A stretch of DNA of 8,451 bases, taken from Anaerolineae bacterium. Its GTDB lineage: Bacteria > Chloroflexota > Anaerolineae > Aggregatilineales > Aggregatilineaceae. Within the stretch, counting starts at the first letter, position 1; every line of letters begins with the position of its first letter. The notes beneath the pieces are model-generated. The model saw only the letters and a program-made list of their open reading frames with translations, searched no databases and was not told the origin of the DNA. Positions 1 through 6,109 of the stretch are shown one piece after another. The stretch lies in assembly GCA_016929355.1 (NCBI GenBank), contig JAFGJA010000360.1:1-8451 (forward strand), written 5' to 3'. Made by a program: the position numbers and the translations under genes.

Positions 1-182
1 ACCGTCGCGTGCAGAAAGGCGAAATCGCCGCGCGATGGCATCACCTCGTAAATTTCCACAACCTCAAAGGTACTTTTGCCAATCTGAACCCGATCTCCGA
101 CCTGTGGACGATGGAATTCATTCACGATCGCGCCGGGGTGTTCCCCTCCGATTACAACATAACTTACTTTATAGGTCATCAT
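1..182 (-). CDS. Unknown small protein, N-terminal part (cut by window edge)
   Basis: An open frame runs from ATG-ATG (182 and 179) to the left edge without a stop and encodes about 60 residues, starting MMTYKVSYVVIGGEHPG. An AGGAA stretch lies 8 nt before the first ATG, which favours that start. The gene begins 31 nt after the stop of the cyclic-nucleotide-binding gene, so the two may be co-transcribed. The visible part has no signal peptide or membrane segment and alternates short hydrophobic stretches with glycine and charged residues, as a small beta-rich fold would. I do not recognise the family. The C-terminus is outside the window. Confidence 0.6.
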   Translation of the reverse strand, partial: MMTYKVSYVVIGGEHPGAIVNEFHRPQVGDRVQIGKSTFEVVEIYEVMPSRGDFAFLHAT

Positions 183-213
183 GGAGCTGGTTCCTTACAT
201 CTTCCGGGCGGGC

Positions 214-669
214 CTAATGGCTCTCTGCGCCCAGATTAAGATTCTGATGCCGGAGTTTAAAGGACAGGTCCATCGCCATGTTCCGCATGATGACGTAACC
301 AATGGCGGTATTGGATGTACACAGATCGGTAAACGCTTCATTCGTGATCGAACGCAAGACAGTTTCATCCTGGCTGCATTTGACCGTTGCCGAACGTTTC
401 CCCAAATCTAACAATGCCATCTCACCGAAAATTTGCCCGCGCCCCAGATAAACTTGTGAACGCGCTGGTTCCTGGGGATGAAAGCGGATCAAAATCTCGA
501 CTTGACCTTCGCTAACAAAGTACAGCTTATCACCTTCAGCACCCTGTTCAAAAATTATTTCGTCATCATAATAAATTTCTTCCGCGCTGATAGCGATCAA
601 GCGCTGCAATTGTTCATCGGTTAACCCGCTAAACAACGCCACCGTTCGCATCAAATCCAATAATGCCAT
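214..669 (-). CDS. Single-domain cyclic nucleotide-binding protein (Crp-type cNMP domain, no HTH)
   Basis: This 151-residue protein is essentially one cNMP-binding domain. A helical start (residues 1-30, with SGLTDEQLQRL) leads into the beta roll, with EQGAEGDKLYFVSEGQVEIL at about 41-60. The phosphate-binding cassette spans 81-96 (FGEMALLDLGKRSATV); it keeps the conserved Glu83 and Arg92 that hold the cyclic phosphate and ribose in this family, so ligand binding is plausible. After the C helix (about 112-135) the protein stops, so the DNA-binding helix-turn-helix of true Crp/Fnr regulators is absent. It probably acts as a stand-alone cytoplasmic sensor or partner subunit; the partner is unknown. 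The start is set by ATG at 669, with GAGGA 9 nt upstream. The partial gene 31 nt downstream may share its transcript. Confidence 0.85.
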   Translation of the reverse strand: MALLDLMRTVALFSGLTDEQLQRLIAISAEEIYYDDEIIFEQGAEGDKLYFVSEGQVEILIRFHPQEPARSQVYLGRGQIFGEMALLDLGKRSATVKCSQDETVLRSITNEAFTDLCTSNTAIGYVIMRNMAMDLSFKLRHQNLNLGAESH

Positions 670-711
670 GGGCTATGGTCCTCAAAATAATCACACTCTT
701 GCAAAGCAAGC

Positions 712-741
712 ATACTACAAGACCTATGGCGGGGCAAGCAA
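712..741 (-). promoter_or_regulatory. Candidate promoter for the cNMP-binding protein gene
   Basis: On the minus strand TTGCTT (741-736) and TAGTAT (717-712) are separated by 18 bp, a fair but imperfect sigma-70-type pair. It lies about 43 bp before the start codon. The hexamer CTATGG occurs three times in this short gap (673-678, 724-729, 749-754 on the plus strand), with no clear meaning. No hairpin terminator for the upstream kinase gene is visible, so read-through from that gene is also possible. Confidence 0.35.
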
Positions 742-796
742 TTTTGGCCTATGGTGCGTGGGATTGCTGTAGGTAGTTCGTTTGCATTAGGCTTGT

Positions 797-1708
797 TTAT
801 CCAGCAACTCCAAAAATCCGCGCATATTCCGCCGCAATGCGATCCACACTCAGATCGGGATCAAACAACTCCTGCGAAGTAACGCACAATCCGGCAGTGA
901 TCGCCCCCAGGCGCAAACAGCGTTCAATCGCATACCCTTGTTCATAGCCATACAACAACCCCGCGAAAAAGCTGTCACCGGCCCCATTAGTATCGCGCTG
1001 CTCATACGTCGTCAGGGCCGGGACCGTGATCCACTCCCCATCAGGTGTAAGCGCAGTTGCCCCCGCACGCCCGTGCGTACACACCACGAAGCGTTTACCA
1101 TCTGCGATCAAGCGTTGCATGAACGGTTTATAGTCCGGCATGGCGTCTGAACTCATGGTGATCACGTCCGCGCCCGCGATGAAATCCCGGTGATACTCGT
1201 TTATCCCATCGTAATCATGAATATCACACCAGATCGGTTTGTTATGCGCTTTGGCAAGCGGGATCAGGCGGCGGCAGTAATTGCTCAAATTGAGCGCCAC
1301 ATAATCGCTCTGCGCGATCTGCTGATCCAATCGATCCAGGTCAATTTCCGGTTCGAAGGTCGCATACTGCACATAAATCGAGATCCGCCCGCCATCCTTT
1401 GCCATCAGATTCACATGGCGCGGTGTACCTTTGGGATCGATGTCCACGATCAGCGCCAGCTTTTCACGCGCGAACACCTCGCGGATTTTCTGACCGGGCG
1501 CATCATCTCCAATCAACCCGTGCAATGTCACCGCCATGCCCAGCCGGTTCAGATTCAGCGCTTTACCCGCCGCCGTGCCGCCTACCGTTTCGTTGAATCC
1601 GGTACTAAACACCGTCTGCGGCTTGGGTTCGGGAAATGAATCCAGATAGATCAAGCTGTTGAACGTGATGTCACCCGCGACAAATACAGACGCCTTGCCA
1701 GTGGTCAT
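797..1708 (-). CDS. PfkB-family carbohydrate (or nucleoside) kinase
   Basis: This 303-residue protein is of normal length for the ribokinase/PfkB family, which phosphorylates a sugar or nucleoside hydroxyl with ATP in the cytoplasm. The N-terminal beta strand (FVAGDITFNSL) is followed by the glycine-rich substrate motif at about 43-57 (GGTAAGKALNLNRLG). An ATP-site THGRAGA motif lies near 211. The C-terminal signature DTNGAGDSFF begins near residue 239 and contains the catalytic Asp245 and the anion hole. The substrate cannot be told from these motifs. The ATG at 1708 is chosen because AAGG lies 7 nt before it; a GTG at 1714 gives two more residues but lies only 1 nt from that site. The start follows the stop of the 89-residue gene by 14 nt, so the two form an operon. 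A role in metabolising the sugar imported by the neighbouring ABC system is possible but not shown. Confidence 0.88.
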   Translation of the reverse strand: MTTGKASVFVAGDITFNSLIYLDSFPEPKPQTVFSTGFNETVGGTAAGKALNLNRLGMAVTLHGLIGDDAPGQKIREVFAREKLALIVDIDPKGTPRHVNLMAKDGGRISIYVQYATFEPEIDLDRLDQQIAQSDYVALNLSNYCRRLIPLAKAHNKPIWCDIHDYDGINEYHRDFIAGADVITMSSDAMPDYKPFMQRLIADGKRFVVCTHGRAGATALTPDGEWITVPALTTYEQRDTNGAGDSFFAGLLYGYEQGYAIERCLRLGAITAGLCVTSQELFDPDLSVDRIAAEYARIFGVAG

Positions 1709-1722
1709 GTTCACACCTTGAC

Positions 1723-1992
1723 CTATTCTGCTGCAACCTCGTCGTGAACTGTGGTCCGGCTGCCTGAATCATCCGGGCGTTTTTTCCAGCGCTTGACAGT
1801 GGGCGTCAGATAATACGGTGGGCGCTCGTATTCTTTCACGATTTTCTGAATCTCCGCCAGCCGCATATCCAGCGACGCGATATGGCGATATTCGTGCATT
1901 TCGCGGTCTTTGCTGCCCTCTTCCAGCGTAATCAGCCGCACATACCAACCCGGCCCTTGCCAGTAAATGTCTGTGCTCACAATCGTGGTCAT
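1723..1992 (-). CDS. Unknown 89-residue protein upstream of the kinase
   Basis: This small soluble protein has no signal peptide or membrane segment. The first 25 residues (MTTIVSTDIYWQGPGWYVRL) are rich in aromatics and likely beta-stranded. A charged helix follows at about 38-56 (IASLDMRLAEIQKIVKEYER), then PPYYLTP, a basic stretch VKRWKKRP and a disordered acidic tail. I do not recognise the family. ATG at 1992 is supported by an AGGGG ribosome site 5 nt upstream and by a TATAAT box about 40 nt upstream. The kinase start lies 14 nt after its stop, so the two are very likely co-expressed. It could modulate or stabilise the kinase, but this is a guess from position. Confidence 0.7.
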   Translation of the reverse strand: MTTIVSTDIYWQGPGWYVRLITLEEGSKDREMHEYRHIASLDMRLAEIQKIVKEYERPPYYLTPTVKRWKKRPDDSGSRTTVHDEVAAE

Positions 1993-2030
1993 GAAAACCC
2001 CTTTCGATAAGATAGGCAGTTACTACACCG

Positions 2031-2062
2031 ATTATAGCTTAAAGATAGGGTTGGGGACTCAA
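2031..2062 (-). promoter_or_regulatory. Candidate promoter for the unknown protein-kinase operon
   Basis: A perfect TATAAT (2036-2031, minus strand) lies at a suitable distance from the ATG at 1992, leaving a leader of roughly 30 nt with an AGGGG ribosome site. The best upstream hexamer, TTGAGT (2062-2057), is 20 bp away, which is too far for a normal sigma-70 spacing. Either the -35 is degenerate or an activator helps. The hairpin at 2110-2137 would separate this transcript from the transporter operon. Confidence 0.4.
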
Positions 2063-2109
2063 TAAGCCGGGGCAAATACAAAATAGCGAGTCTGGGTCAA
2101 GAAATATTA

Positions 2110-2137
2110 TAGGGAGACTCCGGTGCGGGCCTCCCTA
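2110..2137 (-). terminator. Hairpin after the transporter operon, probable terminator
   Basis: On the minus strand TAGGGAG pairs perfectly with CTCCCTA around a 14-nt loop, 48 nt after the stop of the MalG-type permease gene. It is followed by TAATATTTC, which is AU-rich but not a true U run, so termination may be incomplete. It sits before the promoter-like TATAAT of the next operon. Confidence 0.5.
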
Positions 2138-2185
2138 CAACATAAACGTTTTCGCTCTATCGTACAGCCAGGCAGGGAATGAGGT

Positions 2186-3313
2186 TTAGCCCTTCACCCC
2201 ACTGCTGCTCACACTTGCCACAAACCATTTTTGGAACAGCAGGAACGTGATCAATACCGGAATTGTCACCATCGCGGCATAGGCCATGATGCTGCCCCAC
2301 AGAATCGGCGCTTGCGTCTGGAAATAGCTCATACCAACCATCAACGGCTGGTATTCATCGCCGCGCGTGACCATCAACGGCCACATATAAAATGACCAGA
2401 ATTGCAGGAATTTGAGGATCGCCACTGTCGCAATCACGGGCCGGGACAACGGGACCATGATCTGCCAATAAATGCGAAATGGCCCTGCGCCATCCACATA
2501 GGCGGCTTCGTCAAAATCTTTCGGAATGCCGATGAAAAATTGATAGAACAGGAAAATCGAAAACGGTTCCGCGAGAAAGGGCAAAATCTGCACATGGTAC
2601 GAGTTGAGCCATGATCCGCCTTCATCGATTTGCCCGATCATGAAGTACGCCAACACTTCAAGCGGCAGCGCAATGATCACCATCGTCAACGCCTGCAAAA
2701 CGTTGATCACGGGATTCGGGAGGGAACGAGTCGCGTCATGTTCACTCAGGAATTTGCCGGATGCATTCCACACAATGAGCCACAATAAGCCCGTGAGCAG
2801 CACCAAAATCCCAAGTGTGACGATATTCAACAGGCCGCTCATCTGGTTAACCTGCATCATCAAGGGTACGGCAATGGCCTCAAGCGGGATGATGATCAGC
2901 GAAACAACGAGCGAGAGCATAAAGGTCCGCCCAAACCAGCGTAGCCGCGCCAGCACATACGCCGCCATACTGTTGATAAACAACCCGGCGATTACCGTGA
3001 CCAGCGTAGTGAACAGCGAATTGAACATCAAATGCCCAAACCGGACGCGATCAAACACGTTGTTGATGTTGTCCATTGTCAAATCGCCGGGATTGGGCAA
3101 AAAGGCTTTGGCCGACGCCAGATCAGCGATCACGCGATCATTGGGTTTGAACGCCGCCACCACCATAAAAATGATCGGGAACAGAAAAACGAATCCCAGA
3201 AATATCAGCAAGCTATACGCAATCACCCGCCGCACGATATGGATCACGCGCGCGATCATTTCTCGACGTTGGGCTTCCGCTAATTGTTGTTGATTCAGGG
3301 TCCCAGTTGTCAT
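2186..3313 (-). CDS. Carbohydrate ABC transporter permease, MalG/UgpE type (CUT1), enlarged
   Basis: This inner-membrane subunit of a binding-protein-dependent sugar importer has 375 residues; MalG-type permeases usually have about 270-300. Membrane segments are visible at about 27-55, 97-124, 131-155, 240-263, 292-315 and 344-366. The cytoplasmic EAA loop (DEAAYVDGAGPFRIYWQIMV, about 268-287) docks the ATPase. The excess length is a segment at 164-237 with two further hydrophobic stretches (164-182 and 202-227). Removing it rejoins MSGLLN to SYHVQILPFLAEPF and restores a canonical MalG-like sequence. Its second half resembles the protein's own TM3 (see the repeat entry). The start is ATG at 3313, with AGGAGG 7 nt upstream, overlapping the stop of the MalF-type gene. 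No ATPase gene follows. Permease identity is firm; the substrate is unknown. Confidence 0.93.
   Translation of the reverse strand: MTTGTLNQQQLAEAQRREMIARVIHIVRRVIAYSLLIFLGFVFLFPIIFMVVAAFKPNDRVIADLASAKAFLPNPGDLTMDNINNVFDRVRFGHLMFNSLFTTLVTVIAGLFINSMAAYVLARLRWFGRTFMLSLVVSLIIIPLEAIAVPLMMQVNQMSGLLNIVTLGILVLLTGLLWLIVWNASGKFLSEHDATRSLPNPVINVLQALTMVIIALPLEVLAYFMIGQIDEGGSWLNSYHVQILPFLAEPFSIFLFYQFFIGIPKDFDEAAYVDGAGPFRIYWQIMVPLSRPVIATVAILKFLQFWSFYMWPLMVTRGDEYQPLMVGMSYFQTQAPILWGSIMAYAAMVTIPVLITFLLFQKWFVASVSSSGVKG
2603..2923 (-). repeat. Internal protein-level duplication in the MalG-type permease (TM3 region twice)
   Basis: Residues 131-163 and 205-237 align without gaps at an offset of exactly 74. Shared residues include Leu135/209, Ile140/214, Pro-Leu-Glu 143-145/217-219, Ala148/222, Gln154/228 and Leu-Asn 162-163/236-237, with mostly conservative hydrophobic changes elsewhere. 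Both copies look like the canonical MalG TM3 ending (PxE, then the LN that precedes TM4). The DNA copies are at 2825-2923 and 2603-2701 and are diverged, so the event is old. The first half of the insert (164-200) holds one hydrophobic stretch where TM2 would sit but shows no clear match to TM2. Confidence 0.55.
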
Positions 3314-3320
3314 GATTTTT

Positions 3321-3326
3321 CCTCCT
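3321..3326 (-). promoter_or_regulatory. Strong ribosome binding site overlapping the upstream stop codon
   Basis: AGGAGG, a full match to the Shine-Dalgarno consensus, begins inside the TAG stop (3327-3325) of the MalF-type permease gene and lies 7 nt before the ATG of the MalG-type gene. The overlap fits translational coupling, giving the equal amounts needed for a permease heterodimer. Confidence 0.8.
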
Positions 3327-4551
3327 AGCGATCCAGCGCGCTTTCTTCACGGACAATCGAGCGTTGAATGAGCGAGATGATGAGCACAATCGCCACGAAA
3401 ACCACCGAAATCGCGGACGCATAGCCCACACTGAACTGAGTCCATCCCTGGCGAATCGCGTACCAGACCATTGTCGCGGTGGATTCTTCGGGGCCGCCAT
3501 CCGGTGTCATCACATTCACCTGATCGAACAACCGGAACGCGAGGATCGTCGTCGTCAGCACCACAAAGATCATCGTATTACGCAGCATCGGCAGCGTGAC
3601 AAACCGGAACTGCTGCCACATATTCGCGCCATCAATGCCAGATGCTTCATATAGGTCTTCGGGAATATCTTGCAGCCCGGCCAGGAAAATGATCATCTGG
3701 AAACCAACACCCTGCCAGATCGACATAATAATGATCGCGGGCATCGCCATCGTTGAGCTTTGCAGCCAGTCCGATCCCTTAACCTGTCCAAACGTGATAA
3801 ACTCGATCATCTCATTGATCAGACCGAATTCGGGGTTATAGAGGAATTTCCAGACCACCGCGATAATCACCATTGCCGTCACAACGGGACTGAAATACAT
3901 GGTCCGAAAAACATTACGATAAGGTAATTTTTGATTGACCAAAATCGCCAACAGCAAGGCCAGCGCTGTCTGAACCGGCACAACAGCTAGCGCAAAATAA
4001 AAGTTATTCATTAACCCTTTCCAGAAGAGAGGGTCTTTGGCGATGATCGCATACTGGTTGCCGAACAAACTAAAATTGCGGGCGATCTCGTAATCGGCCC
4101 ATTTTTCTAAGCCCACTTCACCCAGACTTTTACCACGCCACCGGAAGATTAAGTCACCCTTTTCGCACATTTGCGCGCAGTTGTTCGCGCAGATGGTGTC
4201 GCCTTCGGCCCCGATCTCGCATTCAAACTCATCTTCGCAGGCTTTGCAATCCGGTGTCCTGGCCCGATACCACCCGGCACGCGGCGCGCTGTAGGGCACA
4301 TCGTCCGGCACATCCGGCAGTTGGATCAGATTCACGCTGAGGATTTGATCATAGTTAGCATACCAAGGATCGAGGCGAGTCGCTGCCGCGCCATCGAACC
4401 GTTGATTAGTCGTGCTCAGGTCCAGGCCGCGAATAAACGGCCAGATCATGAAGATCACCAGAAGCAAGAATGCTGGGCCACCCATCAACAGGGCCATTAG
4501 CCCATCACGTCCCCTTTGGCCGCCAAATTGTTTCTCAAAAAATGCTTGCAT
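3325..4551 (-). CDS. Sugar ABC transporter permease, MalF/UgpA type (CUT1), with large Cys-rich outer loop
   Basis: This inner-membrane permease partners the MalG-type subunit. It has 408 residues; UgpA-like permeases usually have about 290-310. TM1 spans about 16-45, and five further segments lie at about 180-205, 214-238, 269-293, 325-345 and 376-397. The EAA loop (YEASGIDGANMWQQFRFVTL, about 301-320) contacts the ATPase. The extra length is a loop of about 130 residues between TM1 and TM2 with six cysteines. By the usual topology of the family this loop faces outside, in the position of the MalF P2 loop that touches the binding protein. ATG at 4551 is chosen because GGAGG lies 8 nt upstream. 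An in-frame TTG at 4566 would overlap that site and is unlikely. The gene follows the binding-protein gene after 66 nt that contain a terminator-like hairpin. Confidence 0.93.
   Translation of the reverse strand: MQAFFEKQFGGQRGRDGLMALLMGGPAFLLLVIFMIWPFIRGLDLSTTNQRFDGAAATRLDPWYANYDQILSVNLIQLPDVPDDVPYSAPRAGWYRARTPDCKACEDEFECEIGAEGDTICANNCAQMCEKGDLIFRWRGKSLGEVGLEKWADYEIARNFSLFGNQYAIIAKDPLFWKGLMNNFYFALAVVPVQTALALLLAILVNQKLPYRNVFRTMYFSPVVTAMVIIAVVWKFLYNPEFGLINEMIEFITFGQVKGSDWLQSSTMAMPAIIIMSIWQGVGFQMIIFLAGLQDIPEDLYEASGIDGANMWQQFRFVTLPMLRNTMIFVVLTTTILAFRLFDQVNVMTPDGGPEESTATMVWYAIRQGWTQFSVGYASAISVVFVAIVLIISLIQRSIVREESALDR
4165..4248 (-). other. Six-cysteine motif in the outer loop of the MalF-type permease
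   Basis: Residues 102-129 of the permease contain six cysteines in the pattern C-x2-C-x5-C-x9-C-x3-C-x3-C, in a short acidic stretch (CKACEDEFEC, then CANNCAQMC). No other cysteine occurs in the protein. An even number in a loop predicted to lie outside the cell suggests three disulfides; metal or cluster binding is the alternative. I know of no named domain with this spacing in CUT1 permeases. Confidence 0.7.
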
Positions 4552-4564
4552 TTGCCTCGCCTCC

Positions 4565-4596
4565 AAAAAATCCGGGGAGAACGAATCTCCCCGGAT
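4565..4596 (-). terminator. Intercistronic terminator-like hairpin between binding protein and permease genes
   Basis: On the minus strand a perfect 11-bp stem (ATCCGGGGAGA with TCTCCCCGGAT) encloses the 5-nt loop TTCGT and ends in a run of six T (4570-4565, the first being the last base of the stem). This is a textbook intrinsic terminator. It lies 21 nt after the stop of the binding-protein gene, and the T run directly abuts the GGAGG site of the next gene. Since the permease genes lack any other visible promoter, it most likely acts as a partial terminator and 3' stabiliser, making binding-protein mRNA more abundant than permease mRNA, as known for several binding-protein-dependent sugar operons. 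Confidence 0.85.
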
Positions 4597-4617
4597 GATT
4601 TATTGTGTCAGAATCGT

Positions 4618-5889
4618 TTACTGATCGAGGGTTTCGATATACGAGTCAATCGTATCGACGGCGGCATCCAATGAGGCTTGCACATCTTCGCCGCGCGCCA
4701 GAGCATTGATCGCATCCGACATCGCCGTACTGATGGCAGGATACGCCGCAGTTGCCGCACGCGGGACCGCGATATCTTCGGTCAACTGACGGAAGTAGAG
4801 GTACAGATCGCCACCGGGGGCGTAGCGCGCATCCGCTTCCAGCACAGAAATCAGGGAGGGGACAGCACCATTACCATCAGTCATCTGCTTGACGTTATCC
4901 GGCTGCATGATCCAGTCGATGAACGCCCACGCACCATCAGGAGTTTCGCACGCGCTGGTGATACTCCAGTTCCACGACCCCATACCCGTCACCGCGCCAT
5001 TACCAAAGTCGGGCTGCGGGATCAAGACGAGGTTATCACCCAGGGCGTCCTTATAGGTGTTATACATCCAGTGCCCGGCATAGCTCAACGGCACACGACC
5101 TTCGTTGAAATCGGCATCGGGATCAACCGGGGTGGCTGTCGCATAGCCTTTTTCAAACAGCCCCTGGAACCATTCACCAAACGCAACCGCTTCTGGCCCA
5201 TTCAACACACCTTCAGCCGTAGCCATCGTGTCTTTATCGATGGTGTCGCCGCCAAAGCTGCGAATCCAGGGGCCGAAAGCGTAGGAGTACCATTCACCCT
5301 CGTAGGTGAATTTGAAGTCAATCACATAGCCATCTTCCGGCACAACACCGGCCAACGCATCCAGCGCCGCGTTGAATTCATCCAGCGTCCAGGTATCTTC
5401 GAGACCTTCGGGAATACGCACGCCCGCTTCTACGAGCATGGCCTTGTTAGCCCAAAGACCCAGCCCGCTATCGAACTGGCCCAGGCTCCACAATTGACCT
5501 TCAACCGTACCCTGCGCAATGATCGAGGGCAACACGTCGGCCAGCAACTCTTCGCTGACATGCGCATCCAACGGGATCAGATCGCCGGAGAAGACATAGT
5601 TGTACACGTTCGGACCATCGAAGTCCAGCACGCAGGGCAGTTCACCCGCCAACGCAGCCGCCTTCACCTGATCGTTGTAGTTGCCTTCGGGCACTTCGAG
5701 CGGCACAATTTCGTACATATCCGATGCTTCGTTGAAGCGCGTAATCTGATCGTCCAATGCATCGCGCTCGCTACCCTGCCCCGAATGGAACCAGAGCGAA
5801 ACTTCCTGCTTATCCTGCGCGGCGACGGTGACAGGCAATGCTACCGCCACAATAATGGCTACTAAAACTAACAACCGTAATGCTTTCAC
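4618..5889 (-). CDS. Extracellular sugar-binding protein (family 1, CUT1 ABC importer)
   Basis: This 423-residue protein captures the substrate outside the cytoplasmic membrane and delivers it to the two permeases. A Sec signal peptide covers about residues 1-24 (MKALRL, a hydrophobic core, then VTVAA before Gln25). No lipobox cysteine is present, so the protein should be soluble rather than lipid-anchored. The mature part has the length and style of the MalE/UgpB family: SLWFHSGQGSERDAL at the start, DFDGPNVYNYVFSGDLIPLD at 89-108, tryptophan- and tyrosine-rich stretches (GEWYSYAFGPWIRSFGGD, 198-215) and SYAGHWMYNTYK near 269. These aromatics fit stacking on sugar rings. It has only two cysteines (86 and 314). 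The start is GTG at 5889, with GGAGG 8 nt upstream. It is the first gene of the transporter operon and the likely target of the adjacent LacI-type repressor. The substrate is not identifiable. Confidence 0.92.
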   Translation of the reverse strand: MKALRLLVLVAIIVAVALPVTVAAQDKQEVSLWFHSGQGSERDALDDQITRFNEASDMYEIVPLEVPEGNYNDQVKAAALAGELPCVLDFDGPNVYNYVFSGDLIPLDAHVSEELLADVLPSIIAQGTVEGQLWSLGQFDSGLGLWANKAMLVEAGVRIPEGLEDTWTLDEFNAALDALAGVVPEDGYVIDFKFTYEGEWYSYAFGPWIRSFGGDTIDKDTMATAEGVLNGPEAVAFGEWFQGLFEKGYATATPVDPDADFNEGRVPLSYAGHWMYNTYKDALGDNLVLIPQPDFGNGAVTGMGSWNWSITSACETPDGAWAFIDWIMQPDNVKQMTDGNGAVPSLISVLEADARYAPGGDLYLYFRQLTEDIAVPRAATAAYPAISTAMSDAINALARGEDVQASLDAAVDTIDSYIETLDQ

Positions 5890-5968
5890 GTTCTATTCCT
5901 CCATATTAGGTTTTTACAAATAGATGTACTGTGCGGGTCGATATTCCAGGCAATTTTGTATTGAGTTA

Positions 5969-6040
5969 ACGTGATCAAGTCGCCGGGTGTGATCATCCTC
6001 CTCTCGCCAAAATGCTTGCTAGTCATCATCAGCGTGATAA
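5969..6040. repeat. Three similar GTGAT motifs in the operon leader
   Basis: The nine-base words ACGTGATCA (5969-5977), GTGTGATCA (5987-5995) and GCGTGATAA (6032-6040) lie in the same orientation on the plus strand, 18 and 45 bp apart. An opposite-strand relative (GGGTGATAC) lies near 6070-6078. Two of them contain the palindrome TGATCA. They could be half-sites for a second regulator. Such short AT-rich words can also recur by chance. Confidence 0.35.
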
Positions 6041-6109
6041 ATCGCCGCAGATGCTAAAAACAACCTTGTGTATCACCCAATCCCTTTGAGTAATTTACGC
6101 TTTTCACAA

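Noticed and set aside
9..239. Plus-strand open frame near the left edge
   Set aside because: The minus strand has an open frame with a ribosome site and good spacing from the preceding gene, which explains this stretch better.
673..754. Three CTATGG words in the gap before the cNMP gene as an operator array
   Set aside because: Six-base words with irregular spacing (51 and 25 bp) and no palindromic form; chance is the simpler explanation.
2604..3293. Plus-strand open frame of 229 codons opposite the MalG-type permease
   Set aside because: Antisense shadow; the opposite strand has well-defined membrane segments and the EAA motif.
4552..4566. TTG start for the MalF-type permease
   Set aside because: The TTG overlaps the GGAGG site that is correctly spaced for ATG 4551.
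4678..5865. Long plus-strand open frame (395 codons) opposite the binding-protein gene
   Set aside because: It is an antisense shadow of a clear solute-binding protein gene, and its His/Arg-rich translation resembles no protein family.
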